64,000 nucleotides of DNA from Yeguia hominis (GCF_014384705.1 NZ_JACRSN010000006.1:1-64000), one strand, 5' to 3'; shown: positions 9,450 to 17,982, counted from the stretch's first letter. Notes: generated from the letters alone by a model not told the origin. Numbers and translations: made by a program.

Positions 9450-9826
9450 CGCAATCCTCCCCTTTTGAGCGTATGGGTTTGCAGCGGCCGGTGTTCCCGG
9501 TGATAGGCATTCGCAAACGCCTCATAGGCTGTGTTATACAGCGCCGCCGCATTGTTATAGCGGACAAATTCCGCATTGACAAAATCGATCTGTGCCGAAA
9601 GATAATAAAGATACAGCTCCGCGTACCGGTCCGGCACCAGCAGTTCCGTGCCGCCTGCGGTCTGCATATCGTATCCCGAGAACGTTTCGGGCGCACCTTC
9701 GTGGCACGCGAGCAGTTCCCGGTAAATGCGGCCGTCCAGCTCTGAGAGCCAGCGGCGTTTTTCCTGCTCCGGACAGGCATTCGGCTTCATCCGGTCACAG
9801 GCTGCCAGGATTTCCTGCAACGTCAT
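9446..9826 (-). CDS. Phage head-tail adaptor-like protein
   Basis: A 126-residue, mostly helical protein with the pattern RYAELYLYYLSAQIDFVNAE, NNAAALYNTAYEAFANAYHRE, found in short connector proteins encoded between capsid and neck genes. No enzyme motif. AGGAGGA precedes the start at 9826, and its stop overlaps the next start (ATGA). Upstream of it the usual tight phage spacing is broken by a structured repeat element (9906-10060). Confidence 0.6.
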   Translation of the reverse strand: MTLQEILAACDRMKPNACPEQEKRRWLSELDGRIYRELLACHEGAPETFSGYDMQTAGGTELLVPDRYAELYLYYLSAQIDFVNAEFVRYNNAAALYNTAYEAFANAYHREHRPLQTHTLKRGGLR

Positions 9827-9905
9827 GGCTTATTCCTCCTTTTCTGTACGCCCCCCGGTAGCCGCCGGGCGCGGGCTGCGGGGGCATCGTGGAATACCGG
9901 AAGCT

Positions 9906-10060
9906 CCCACCCCCTTGCCGCGCATTCTGCGCGGGCGCGCCTCCGCGCGCATTGGACGGACGCACCGGATCCCAGCTGCAGCCAAACCGACCGCAGCCGC
10001 GGACGCCCTCGGCGTTCCGGCATTCGGGCTCTGCGGCGTCCGTCCAATCAAGGGGGCGGG
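9906..10060. repeat. Multi-arm inverted-repeat element E1
   Basis: About 155 bases foldable into a branched structure. Outer arms are CCCACCCCCTTG (9906-9917) and CAAGGGGGCGGG (10049-10060), one mismatch. Inside are CCGCGC-ATTCT-GCGCGG (9918-9934), a GCGCG hairpin (9935-9950) and a 13-bp arm pair ATTGGACGGACGC (9951-9963) with GCGTCCGTCCAAT (10036-10048) that encloses a further hairpin ACGCC-CTC-GGCGT (10003-10015). More stems continue to about 10118. It separates two phage genes. Frames crossing it (about 9795-10166) have extreme composition and are not accepted as genes. Confidence 0.65.
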
Positions 10061-10134
10061 GCCTGCGGGGAGCGATGCGCCCGGCGTGTTTCCGGCACCG
10101 GAAGCGCGCCACCCCGCAGATTTCCGTGTTCCCG

Positions 10135-10374
10135 TTATCTGCGGCGCGGACCGGCGCTTTCCGCATAGCGCGTCTCCCGCGCTTCGATCAGCGCAGCCGT
10201 TCCGGCGTCCTGCCGTGCGGAAGCCTCCAGTACCTCCGCAATGTAGTCCGGCACCTCGACATCCTCCCCGCGCCGGATGAGATAACTCTCTCCGTTAACG
10301 GCGACAAATACCGGTTCGCGGTACTCTCCGGTGTCCTTAAACAACCGGATTTTTACAGTTTGCTGTCGTTTCAT
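10135..10374 (-). CDS. Small phage head-region protein
   Basis: A 79-residue protein directly downstream of the major capsid gene (17-base gap). It reads as one small beta-rich domain (VKIRLFKDTGEYREPVFVAVNG, ESYLIRRGEDVEVPDYIAEVLE) of the kind found in short head-completion or connector proteins, then a basic tail. The ATG at 10374 is chosen for its purine-rich upstream region; codons further upstream overlap the capsid gene. No family is recognised with certainty. Confidence 0.6.
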   Translation of the reverse strand: MKRQQTVKIRLFKDTGEYREPVFVAVNGESYLIRRGEDVEVPDYIAEVLEASARQDAGTAALIEARETRYAESAGPRRR

Positions 10375-10391
10375 CCTGCCGCCCCTTTCTC

Positions 10392-11663
10392 TCAGTTCGA
10401 CTTTGCTTTTGCAGAATAGCTGTTTGCGGACTCCACGCGCACCATGTACGCCTCGACAAGGCGTTTGGCCGCCTTCGTCGCCTTCCACCCGCAGGAAGAA
10501 CGCTGATTCAGCGGGTCGTCGCCGTAGCCAAGCTGTTTGACAATATGCTGCAGACCGCCGCCCTGGATTTCTGTGATTCCATATGCGTTGGCGCCGAGCA
10601 TCAGCGTGCAGAACACGGCGCTGCCGTCTTTTCCGGCGCCGGTTCCGCAGAGGAGCGTCCCCGCAGCCTTATCCTTAACCGCGTTGCCGACCGTCAGTTT
10701 TGCCGATCCGGCGCTGCCCGCGGTGACGGACGCGACCGTAGCCTCTTCGCCGCCAACATAAATTTTGACCGTTTCCGTTTTAAGCCGTTCTGTGAGCGCT
10801 GCCGCTTCTTCCGAAGAAACACTCTCGCTGAGCACAAGCGCCGTACTGCCCGTAGAATCCAGGGCTGTTTTGAGCGTCAGACGCGGAACGCCGGGGAAAA
10901 TATCCGTAGGCCCGATGATCTTCGCCTCCGTCGATTCAACAAAACGCACGCCGCCGAGCTTGCCGAGTTCGCCGGTAAACAGGCTTTCGGGGTCCGCATA
11001 CTTGTGCACGTCGATCCAGTCCGCACTGCGCATGAGGTCATAGGCAACATACGGATGGACAATCGCAACATACGCGCCGTCGATCGGATTCGCGTTCATG
11101 CTTTTGAGCTGCGCTGCAGCTTTGAATACAAGATCTGTCGTCAGCTTGCAGTCCGCAGTCAGATCTTTTCTAGAGGTGATTTCCGTCTCGGTACCGTCGG
11201 AAGCTTTTTTCGGTGCATAGAGGACATTGGTCCCGCCGCAGAGCACCTCACGCGTGATCGTATCGAGCGTGCGGCCGGCCTGCGCGCCGAGAAGCTTGGT
11301 GCACTGTTCGACGTTGCGGTCCACAGCGGTCAGTTCCAAAAGATCCGAAAGCTGCACCCAGTCGCCGTACTGATTGACTGCGGCAGTCACCGCCGTCACT
11401 TCGAGATTGCTGCCATCCGGCGTAACGCCTTCCGTCAGGCCTTTGAGCGCTTTCGGAAGCGGGCTGTATTTGCGGAATTCAATGGTTTTGCCGCCGTTCT
11501 GCGGAATCGGATATTTGTCCCCGAACTGGTCATGGACGAGATTCGGCTCTGCATTGTCGATCAGCCGCATCTCATAATAAGCCTTCATCTCATCGCTCAG
11601 GCCCGCAGTTTCGGTCGTCATGGTGTTGTCAGCAAACAGCTGCAAAAAATGGATGTTGTTCAT
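10392..11663 (-). CDS. Major capsid protein, N4-gp56 family
   Basis: A 423-residue protein matching the N4-gp56 (P22-like) major capsid family: N-terminal MNNIHFLQLFAD and TAGLSDEMKAYYEMRLIDNA, the GDKYPIPQNGGKTIEFRKYSPL segment, a long central HK97-fold part (VTAVTAAVNQYGDWVQLSDLL; NPIDGAYVAIVHPYVAYDL) and the C-terminal CTLMLGANAYGITEI block. It self-assembles into the capsid shell. Residues about 265-340 include an Ala/Gly-rich inserted region. The ATG at 11663 sits behind GAGG; the much longer upstream frame is antisense-like and rejected. It follows the scaffold-like gene. Confidence 0.9.
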   Translation of the reverse strand: MNNIHFLQLFADNTMTTETAGLSDEMKAYYEMRLIDNAEPNLVHDQFGDKYPIPQNGGKTIEFRKYSPLPKALKGLTEGVTPDGSNLEVTAVTAAVNQYGDWVQLSDLLELTAVDRNVEQCTKLLGAQAGRTLDTITREVLCGGTNVLYAPKKASDGTETEITSRKDLTADCKLTTDLVFKAAAQLKSMNANPIDGAYVAIVHPYVAYDLMRSADWIDVHKYADPESLFTGELGKLGGVRFVESTEAKIIGPTDIFPGVPRLTLKTALDSTGSTALVLSESVSSEEAAALTERLKTETVKIYVGGEEATVASVTAGSAGSAKLTVGNAVKDKAAGTLLCGTGAGKDGSAVFCTLMLGANAYGITEIQGGGLQHIVKQLGYGDDPLNQRSSCGWKATKAAKRLVEAYMVRVESANSYSAKAKSN

Positions 11664-11691
11664 GCGTAATCCTCGCTTTCTTTCGTTCCAT

Positions 11692-12513
11692 TTAGAATGT
11701 AATTTTTTCTCCTTGCAGGACGCGGCGCGAAATGGATTCCCGTTCCTGCCGCGACATCCGGCGGGCATCCGGGCGTCCGATTGCCGCACTGCGCGCGCCA
11801 ATGCCGTTTTCTTCCGGCCGCATGGCGCGTGTGCGGATCTCCTCCCCGACGCTCTGCCGGACAAGCTTTGCGGTTTCCTGCACGGTTTTGCCGAGCAGCT
11901 CCCCGCGGTGGATAAACTCGTACGCAGTTGTGACGTCGATCCCGCTGCGCATCAGCCGGACAAACACCGGATTTTGACACTCCGCAGCAATCCGGAAAGA
12001 CGGATAGCGCCTCTGTGCGGCTGCAATATCGCTTTTCCATTTCGAAAAGCCGCCCTCATATTCGGACCGATTCCCGCCGGGCTGTCCATCTTCCGGGCTT
12101 GCTGCTTCTTTAAGAGCCTCCGGAGTTCCGGGTTCCGGAGTGCGTTCCTGCAATGCACGCAGAAGCGCGTCGTTGTCTGCGGCGCCATACTGCCCGCGCA
12201 GCTGCTCGAGGAGCGGCTCAAGCTGTTCTGCGCGCGCCTTGAGCGCCTTCAGGTCCTTGAACCGGCGATCGATGATCCCCTGTACCCGCTCGGAAAACGC
12301 CTCGCGGTATTTTCCCTGGATCAGGGCTTCAAAGCTTTCCCGGCAGGCGCTGCCTTCTGCGGATTTTTTTGTCTGCTGCGGCGCCGCAGCAGCTTCCTGT
12401 GCAGAGGACTTTGCGGATGCGCCGGCTCCGCCGACCGGAGCGGGGGGTCCCGAAGCCGCTGGGGCCTCCTCCGAGAACAGGGTCAGGTCAAGTTTGTTTG
12501 GATGCATCATCAT
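11692..12513 (-). CDS. Phage scaffold-like protein
   Basis: The 273-residue product has the usual layout of a capsid scaffolding protein encoded just before the major capsid gene: a short N-terminus, a low-complexity Ala/Pro region (about residues 15-55), a charged helical core (about 60-150) and a C-terminal helical part with basic residues. No protease motif is visible. Three ATGs in a row begin at 12513, with GGAAGGAG five bases upstream of the first. It is the first gene of the remaining structural operon: no portal or terminase gene precedes it, although these normally do. Confidence 0.7.
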   Translation of the reverse strand: MMMHPNKLDLTLFSEEAPAASGPPAPVGGAGASAKSSAQEAAAAPQQTKKSAEGSACRESFEALIQGKYREAFSERVQGIIDRRFKDLKALKARAEQLEPLLEQLRGQYGAADNDALLRALQERTPEPGTPEALKEAASPEDGQPGGNRSEYEGGFSKWKSDIAAAQRRYPSFRIAAECQNPVFVRLMRSGIDVTTAYEFIHRGELLGKTVQETAKLVRQSVGEEIRTRAMRPEENGIGARSAAIGRPDARRMSRQERESISRRVLQGEKITF

Positions 12514-12546
12514 CGGTTCTCCTTCCTTCATGGTCTTTCCCAAGAG

Positions 12547-12564
12547 CCAGAATTGAAATTCTGG
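12547..12564. promoter_or_regulatory. Palindrome upstream of scaffold gene
   Basis: CCAGAATT-GA-AATTCTGG is a perfect 8-bp inverted repeat about 35 bases before the scaffold start. It could be an operator or an mRNA leader hairpin. There is no T-run, so it is not a typical terminator. Confidence 0.3.
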
Positions 12565-12744
12565 TTTCATTGTACCGAACGGCCTGCAAAACGTCTCCCC
12601 AAAAACGCCAAATCTGTTTTATTTTTCTTTTTTATTGCAAACCGCCGCTGATTTCCGGCACCTGGGAGCGGATTTTTTAGAACACACCGCGCGTCTGCGC
12701 TGGGCAAAAGCGCTCTCTGCGCGCTGGTTCAGAAAAGGCCCGCC

Positions 12745-12773
12745 TTGGTTTCCTGCGAAATTTGTGTTATAAT
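12745..12773 (+). promoter_or_regulatory. Sigma-70 type promoter of ylmH-MATE operon
   Basis: TTGGTT at 12745-12750 and a consensus TATAAT at 12768-12773 are separated by exactly 17 bases. They lie 40 bases upstream of the TTG start of the S4-domain gene, so transcription would begin just before its ribosome site. Confidence 0.8.
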
Positions 12774-12812
12774 AAATTATTCTTGCAAATCCGGCAAAAA
12801 GGAGGATTTTCC

Positions 12813-13571
12813 TTGCTCGAATCCGATACTCTGCTCAAAAAACGCCTGCTGGAACTTGCCGAAACTTCCCGCTCGCGCGGCATCTACACCTTTTCGGACT
12901 TTCTCTCTCCGGCTGAACAGGCGCTTTTCGATTCGCTCCGAAGAGAGCTTGCCGGAAGCGCCTTCTCGCTTTTCGGCGGCCATCCCGCCTGTGAACGGCA
13001 GATGATCCGTTTCGGCTCCGAGGAGGAAACCGGCTATGACCAGCCTTTTCCCATCTGCTGCGTCGAAATTGCGCCGAAAAACGGAAAATTCTCCGACGCG
13101 CTGACGCACCGCGACTTTCTCGGCGCGGCAATGCATCTCGGCGTCCGGCGCGAGGTCCTCGGCGACCTTTTCGTCCGGGAAAACACCGGCATTCTCTTCT
13201 CCAAAGACACTGTCGCGCCGTTTCTTGCAGAAACACTGGAGACTGTCCGGCACACGCCGGTTGTCTGTCGGATTCTGGAGACCTGTCCCGAATCACTTGC
13301 GCCCAAACTTGTGCCGCAGGCCGTCAACGTGCCCTCTGAACGCGCGGATGCCGTCATCGGCGCCGTCTACCGGCTTTCCCGAAGCGAAAGCGCCCGGCTC
13401 TTTGCCGCGGAGCGCGTCTTTGTCAATTCCCGCACACTTGAAAACCCCGGACACGCCCTGCACGTCGGCGATATCGTCTCCGTGCGCGGATTCGGAAAAT
13501 TCTGCTACCGCGGCAAAGAGCGGGAAACCAAAAAGGGACGCAGTTTCGTCCTTGTGGAGCGCTATGCATAA
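12813..13571 (+). CDS. ylmH: YlmH-like S4-domain RNA-binding protein
   Basis: A 252-residue cytoplasmic protein of the YlmH/photosystem II S4-like family, linked to ribosome rescue or quality control and often encoded near division genes. The N-terminal part (LLKKRLLELAETSRSRGIYTFSDFLSPAEQ) and the middle domain (ALTHRDFLGAAMHLGVRREVLGDLFV) are diagnostic; the S4 RNA-binding fold is at about residues 175-245 (ERVFVNSRTLENPGHALHVGD). Translation should start at the TTG at 12813 because AAGGAGG lies seven bases before it; an upstream in-frame TTG overlaps the -10 box and cannot be used. The next gene follows after 20 bases. Confidence 0.88.
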   Translation: MLESDTLLKKRLLELAETSRSRGIYTFSDFLSPAEQALFDSLRRELAGSAFSLFGGHPACERQMIRFGSEEETGYDQPFPICCVEIAPKNGKFSDALTHRDFLGAAMHLGVRREVLGDLFVRENTGILFSKDTVAPFLAETLETVRHTPVVCRILETCPESLAPKLVPQAVNVPSERADAVIGAVYRLSRSESARLFAAERVFVNSRTLENPGHALHVGDIVSVRGFGKFCYRGKERETKKGRSFVLVERYA

Positions 13572-13591
13572 CCTCGAAAGGTGGGCTTTTC

Positions 13592-14962
13592 TTGCAAACA
13601 GATCACAAACTCGGCACCGAGCGGGTCGGCTCTCTTTTGTTCCGGCTCGCGCTGCCTGCTATCGCAGCACAGATCATCAATGTGCTTTACAACATCGTCG
13701 ACCGCATGTATATCGGACACATTCCCGAAACCGGCGCTGCAGCGCTGACCGGACTTGGCGTCACCATGCCGGTGATTCTGCTGATTTCCGCCTTTGCCGC
13801 GCTTGTCGGGTTCGGCGGCGCGCCGCGCGCTGCCATCCTGATGGGCCGCAACGACAACCGCGCCGCTTCCCGGATCCTCGGCGGATGCCTCACCGCGCTG
13901 TGCGTGCTTGCGCTGATTCTCACCGCTGCATTTCTTCTGTTCAGCCGGAAGATCCTTCTCGCATTCGGCGCAAGCGAAGCGACGCTGCCCTATGCGCTCG
14001 ATTATCTGCAGGTCTATGTCTGCGGCACCATTTTCGTACAGATCTCACTCGGCATGAATGCCTTTATCACCACGCAGGGCTTTGCCAAAACCAGCATGCT
14101 CACCGTCGCCATCGGCGCAGCGCTCAATATCGCGCTCGATCCGCTCTTTATCTTTGCCTTTGGAATGGGCGTGCGCGGCGCGGCGCTTGCGAGCGTCCTC
14201 TCGCAGGCCGTCTCCGCAATCTGGGTCGTCGTCTTTCTCTCAGGAAAGCGCACGATGCTCAAAATCCGAAAGGAAGACCTCCGTCTGCGGGCAGACGTGT
14301 TGCTGCCGGTGCTTGCGCTCGGCGTTTCGCCGTTTATTATGCAGTCTACCGAAGCGGTGCTCTCTGTCTCGTTCAACACGTCGCTCCTGCGCTACGGCGG
14401 AGATATCGCTGTCGGCGCGATGACGATTCTCTCCAGTATGATGCAGTTTACAATGCTGCCGCTGCAGGGCCTGACGCAGGGCATGCAGCCGATCGTCAGC
14501 TTCAATTACGGCGCAAAGAACGGCCAGCGGGTCAAACGCGCGTTTCAGGTCACGCTGACCGCCGCACTCTGTTATTCGACGCTTCTCTGGGGATGCATCA
14601 TGCTTTTCCCGCAGATTTTCGCGCAGATTTTCACCGACGATCCCGATTTGATCGCATATACATCCTGGGCTTTGCGGATCTATATGGCCGCAGCCGGCAT
14701 CTTCGGCATCCAGATTGTCTGTCAGCAGACCTTTCTCTCCCTCGGCAATGCCAAGACCTCGCTTCTGCTTGCACTTTTGCGGAAGGTGATTCTCCTGATT
14801 CCGCTGATTTTTCTGTTGCCGCAGTTTTTTGCAGACAAAGCGTTTGCGGTTTTCCTTGCGGAGCCGGTCGCCGACGCCCTTGCCGTTACCGTAACGGCTA
14901 TTACGTTTTTCTTCCAGTTCCGGCACACGCTCCGCACGCTGCAATCTCCGCCGGAACCCTAA
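13592..14962 (+). CDS. MATE family efflux transporter
   Basis: A 456-residue, 12-helix multidrug and toxic compound extrusion protein, MepA/NorM-like by the patterns IVDRMYIGHIP, GLGVTMPVILLISAFAALVGFGGA in the first half and LQGLTQGMQPIVSFNYGAK in the second. Such exporters use Na+ or H+ gradients. The start is a TTG at 13592 behind AAAGGTGG, the second TTG start in this short operon. It shares the promoter with the ylmH-like gene and is followed by a strong terminator. The substrate is unknown. Confidence 0.9.
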   Translation: MQTDHKLGTERVGSLLFRLALPAIAAQIINVLYNIVDRMYIGHIPETGAAALTGLGVTMPVILLISAFAALVGFGGAPRAAILMGRNDNRAASRILGGCLTALCVLALILTAAFLLFSRKILLAFGASEATLPYALDYLQVYVCGTIFVQISLGMNAFITTQGFAKTSMLTVAIGAALNIALDPLFIFAFGMGVRGAALASVLSQAVSAIWVVVFLSGKRTMLKIRKEDLRLRADVLLPVLALGVSPFIMQSTEAVLSVSFNTSLLRYGGDIAVGAMTILSSMMQFTMLPLQGLTQGMQPIVSFNYGAKNGQRVKRAFQVTLTAALCYSTLLWGCIMLFPQIFAQIFTDDPDLIAYTSWALRIYMAAAGIFGIQIVCQQTFLSLGNAKTSLLLALLRKVILLIPLIFLLPQFFADKAFAVFLAEPVADALAVTVTAITFFFQFRHTLRTLQSPPEP

Positions 14963-14968
14963 TGAAAG

Positions 14969-15002
14969 AAAAAGGACGGATCCCTCGGATCCGTCCTTTT
15001 TC
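14969..15002 (+). terminator. Terminator after MATE gene
   Basis: AAAGGACGGATCC-CTC-GGATCCGTCCTTT forms a 13-bp stem followed by a T-run, seven bases past the MATE stop codon. Confidence 0.9.
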
Positions 15003-15050
15003 TTTTGCTGGATTTGCGCTTCGTTTTTCGCGGGCAAGCCTATTTTGCTG

Positions 15051-15080
15051 CGCCGCACACAGAGCGTGTTTCATCGCGCC
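15051..15080. repeat. Dispersed repeat, partial copy R-a
   Basis: CGCCGCACACAGAGCGTGTT followed by TCATCGCGCC is the 5-prime module of the dispersed repeat seen complete at 15673-15760, 17600-17693 and in the arrays near 59-62 kb. Confidence 0.7.
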
Positions 15081-15129
15081 GCAGTTTGGAAGCGCCATCC
15101 ATCCTGCGGAACTGTTCCCTGTCCCGCTT

Positions 15130-15648
15130 CTATCGGCATGCGCGCCGGATTTCAGCCAACTTTGTCTTGCCGGATAAAAGCGGCAGAACCGCATCATGCC
15201 GCAGCTGCAGCACATAGGAAAATTCGCTGCAAAGCATGCCTTCCGCCTCTTTCATCAGCTTTTGATCCACTGCATGAAATTTTCTGCCGGTTCTGCGGCA
15301 ATGTTCCCGGTGGGTATACAGCATTCGGTACATCCGGAGAATCTGTGCCTGGTCGCCCGTACGCAGGATCTCCTGGAAGTGTTCCTGCCGCGCGTGATCC
15401 TCTGCAATCCACGCATCTGTGCATTCTGAAAGATCGTCCATCATCGCACAAATCGTTTCCCTAGATAACATCTGCCGGAATTTTTTGCCGCCAAGCTCTA
15501 CCGGGCAGTACAGGGTCGTCGTCGCGTCCTCGATCGGTTTGAGGACGTAATAGCATTTTTTCTCGCGTCCGAACAGTTCTGTCCGGATATCCGCAATTTT
15601 ACAGACGCCGTAATGACCATACAGCACCATCTCTTCCGTCTGAAACAT
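15130..15648 (-). CDS. CarD family transcriptional regulator
   Basis: A 172-residue CarD/CdnL-type protein. The N-terminal RNA polymerase-interacting domain (about residues 1-60) shows the family pattern MVLYGHYGVCKIADI and the later YYVLKPIEDATTTLYCPVE; the C-terminal part is helical (about 70-170) and ends in LLSGKTKLAEIRRACR. CarD proteins bind RNA polymerase and stabilise open promoter complexes. The ATG at 15648 is preferred because TGGAGGG precedes it; the longer frame runs back into a repeat copy. It is monocistronic between repeat copies R-a and R-b. Confidence 0.85.
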   Translation of the reverse strand: MFQTEEMVLYGHYGVCKIADIRTELFGREKKCYYVLKPIEDATTTLYCPVELGGKKFRQMLSRETICAMMDDLSECTDAWIAEDHARQEHFQEILRTGDQAQILRMYRMLYTHREHCRRTGRKFHAVDQKLMKEAEGMLCSEFSYVLQLRHDAVLPLLSGKTKLAEIRRACR

Positions 15649-15672
15649 TTCTTTCCCTCCAGTATTTTGCAG

Positions 15673-15760
15673 CGGGCACGAAGTGCCTTTCATCGCGCCG
15701 GTCACGTTCTCCGTTCTGTGACGGAGTGGACGCGAGAGGTCGCGCCTGCCGTTCCGCGGC
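15673..15760. repeat. Dispersed repeat copy R-b
   Basis: A full copy: mini-hairpin GGCAC-GAA-GTGCC (15675-15687), then TTTCATCGCGCCGG, TTCTCCGTTCTGTG, TGGACGCGAGAGG and CCGTTCCGC. It starts about 25 bases upstream of the carD start, so it occupies that gene's 5-prime region. Confidence 0.8.
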
Positions 15761-16081
15761 TCATTTTGAGCTTCCAGTATTCGGATCAGCTACATTCTCA
15801 CAACAAACCGGGCGCGAGATAAAGCGCCAACCGTTCCAGATACGGAGTCTCTTTCTCCGCGCACACGTTTTTGCAGGCGTATCTTTTGCACTTCTGTACG
15901 TTTACTGCACATACACACGCTCCGGTCATCGACTCTTTTTCCGCTGATTCTATTTTATCAGGTTCTTTTCCTCCGATGTAAGGAAAACTTCCGGCCGTTT
16001 CTCAAGTTTGTTCATTCTGTGCAGAACCGGACGCTGCAATTTTGGATCATTTTTTCGCTGATGCCTCCCTATTCTTTGTCC
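15761..16081. other. Intergenic, no gene
   Basis: No supported gene. Bases 15782-15812 (ACATTCTCACAACA, CCGGGCGCGAG) resemble the left arm of element E3 at 59995-60025, so a half-copy of an E-type element may be left here. Confidence 0.4.
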
Positions 16082-16216
16082 CCTGCATCCGGCAGCCCGC
16101 AGGCGCGCCTTCCAGATTTGCAAGGATCCGAACGGATCCTTGCAAATCCTCTGCGCCAAAGCGCAGGCCGCGCATTCACGCGGAGAAGGCGCGGCCTGCG
16201 GGCTGCCGGATGCAGG
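16082..16216. repeat. Multi-arm inverted-repeat element E2
   Basis: The best-formed member. Outer arms 16082-16111 and 16186-16216 pair over 30 positions with one bulge (CCTGCATCCGGCAGCCCGCA on the left). Inside are three hairpins: a perfect 15-bp stem with a 2-base loop (16116-16130 with 16133-16147), CTGCGC-CAAA-GCGCAG (16151-16166) and CCGCG-CATTCA-CGCGG (16168-16183). It lies between carD and a decayed gene. No coding frame explains it. Confidence 0.75.
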
Positions 16217-16245
16217 AGGCTCCCCAAAAATCGCACAGCCCTATC

Positions 16246-16289
16246 AAAAAAAGCACCGGAATCCTTCGAGTCAAGGGTTCGGTGCTTTT
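16246..16289. terminator. Bidirectional terminator-like hairpin
   Basis: A-run, then AGCACC (16252-16257) pairing with GGTGCT (16281-16286), extended by GAATCCTT with AAGGGTTC, then TTTT. The remaining bases to 16710 hold no recognisable gene; a frame at 16176-16652 looks like non-coding drift. Confidence 0.55.
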
Positions 16290-16710
16290 CATCTGCAATT
16301 TGATGTTAACGTTGCAGCTCCGCAAATCGGATTTCTTGAAAAAACTGTAAAAACTCCTGCTTTCAAACACAGGCCTGTGCTCCGGCTTCCGCTCATCATC
16401 GCTGGAAGCTGCTTCCAGGCGAAGGACGCCCGCTTTTGCGACGGTCAGACAGACACTCCCGGCTTTTCCCGATACATCCGCAATGTCCTGATCCAGAAAA
16501 ACACCTCGCCCTCCGCAAGCTTGCCGTCCTCTTCTGCGGCGTAATATTCGGAAAAGAACCCGGATAGAATCCGCTGATCTGTACGCTGTCCCCCGCTTAT
16601 TTAAACCGATTCGATTCCCGACAGACCCGAAACCCCAGGCACTTCCAGCCAAACCGGTCTGCCAAAAACAGAAGGCCCAGCACCGCCGCTATAAGTTTGC
16701 AGTTTGTCTG

Positions 16711-17596
16711 TCAGCCTTTCCGTCCGGTCTCTCGATAAGACCCCATTCTGCACTGCACGCTGCGCAATTCTGTGCGGTGCACCCCGAGCAGCGCGTCCAT
16801 TTCATCTGCGGCGTTTTCATATGCTGATTTTTGATGATGCACCAAAAGGTAGCTGACCTCCTTGATTTTCCCAGAGGCCTGCCTGCAAAAGCTCCTGACC
16901 GGAGCCGCCAGTGCAAACACCCAAATCGGCGCGCAGATGGTCACATGCGCATAGGCGGAAAGATCGATCGACACCGGCGCAATCGGCATCTCCCACCGGT
17001 GCATTCCATATCGTCCGCACCACCAGAATTCCAGTGTGCCCGCTGTCCGTTCGGCGGATTGAATCTCATAAAGCGCCGCGCCGGTCCGGTTCGCCTCCGC
17101 GCATGCCAGCTTTTTGACATAGCCCATGCGCGAAAAGAAGACCACTAGCTGCGTGGGATTTGTGCCGATGTTCGAACTGTCGGCGAGCTCTGCACAAAAG
17201 TGTTCCTGCTTCCAAAAGACCCACGCGATGTAACCCGTGATTGCCTAGCAGAGCCCGAACACAAAGTAGAGCGTGGACATAAAAATCAGAGGAAACAGAT
17301 AGAACTGAATGCAAATCCAGAGCATCAGCGTCACGCCGAACCAGCCGCCGAGCACCACGCCGGATTTCTTGTTAGCAAAAAGCAGTCCCGCCGCCGTCAG
17401 TTTGATCAGCCAGTTGACGATGAGCAGCGCAATTCCCGAAAATGTAAGATTCTGGAACAACCTGTCTGCAAACGGCAGCACCTGAAAACAGGGCAGCATG
17501 CCGTCTATCCCGAACGTTTTTCCGCTGGGATCAAGCAGCATCGCAACAGCGCCCGCCACAGCGCGCCGATTCCGATAAACAGCGTCCAAAAAATCA
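16711..17596 (-). pseudogene. Decayed membrane-flavodoxin fusion protein
   Basis: One reading frame encodes a helical membrane part (about 17245-17560; TFSGIALLIVNWLIKLTAAG, LMLWICIQFYLFPLIFMSTL) and, after an in-frame TAG at 17245-17247, a flavodoxin-like part (VVFFSRMGYVKKLACAEANR, the CGRYGMHRW motif, APIWVFALAAPVRSFC). The two are contiguous in frame, so the gene is split by an amber codon. Near 17560 a second lesion shifts frame: DFWTLFIGIGAL is in one frame and VAGAVAMLLDPSGKTFGIDG in another. The 5-prime end stops exactly at repeat copy R-c. It would have been an electron-carrier-like membrane protein. Confidence 0.7.
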
Positions 17597-17599
17597 GGA

Positions 17600-17693
17600 C
17601 GCGCCGCACACAGAGCGTGTTTCATCGCGCCAGTCGCTTTGTCCGTTCTGGAAACGCGCCGGACGCGAGAGGTCGTGCCTGCCGTTCCGCGGC
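17600..17693. repeat. Dispersed repeat copy R-c
   Basis: CGCCGCACACAGAGCGTGTT, TCATCGCGCC, TCCGTTCTGG, CGGACGCGAGAGG and CCGTTCCGCGGC in the canonical order. Its left edge coincides with the broken 5-prime end of the flavodoxin pseudogene, suggesting insertion or rearrangement there. Confidence 0.8.
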
Positions 17694-17748
17694 TTTCTGC
17701 TTTTCCACACTTGCAGACTTCATTTGTTCCGCAATTTTTCGATTTCCC

Positions 17749-17838
17749 GCGCCGCACACAGAGCGTGTCCCATCGCGCCAGTCACATTCTCCATTCCGTA
17801 GTGCGATGGCCGCAGAGGACACTTCTACCGTTCTGTAG
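17749..17838. repeat. Dispersed repeat copy R-d
   Basis: A second full copy 56 bases right of R-c in the same orientation, ending CTACCGTTCTG. It is the last copy before the AT-richer island; none is seen again until 59.4 kb. Confidence 0.8.
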
Positions 17839-17982
17839 TTTGATCTTTGTTTATCATGCGCTTCTGCTTGTGTCAAGTAGAATCCAAAAATTCTTAAAAG
17901 CCCTTATATATCAAGGGTTTCCGGACTTTCGGCAAAATTAACCCTTGCGTTATTATAACACAAAGACAGCATAAAAGCCAGT

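Noticed and set aside
9795..10166. Small phage gene across element E1
   Set aside because: All frames are Arg/Pro/Gly-rich and none keeps a domain; the DNA is better explained by inverted repeats. A disordered phage protein cannot be fully excluded.
13225..15177. 650-codon plus-strand frame
   Set aside because: It overlaps the S4-domain and MATE genes in another frame; those have family motifs.
17245..17247. TAG read-through or stop-codon recoding
   Set aside because: The same gene has a second lesion, and other genes in the window end normally.
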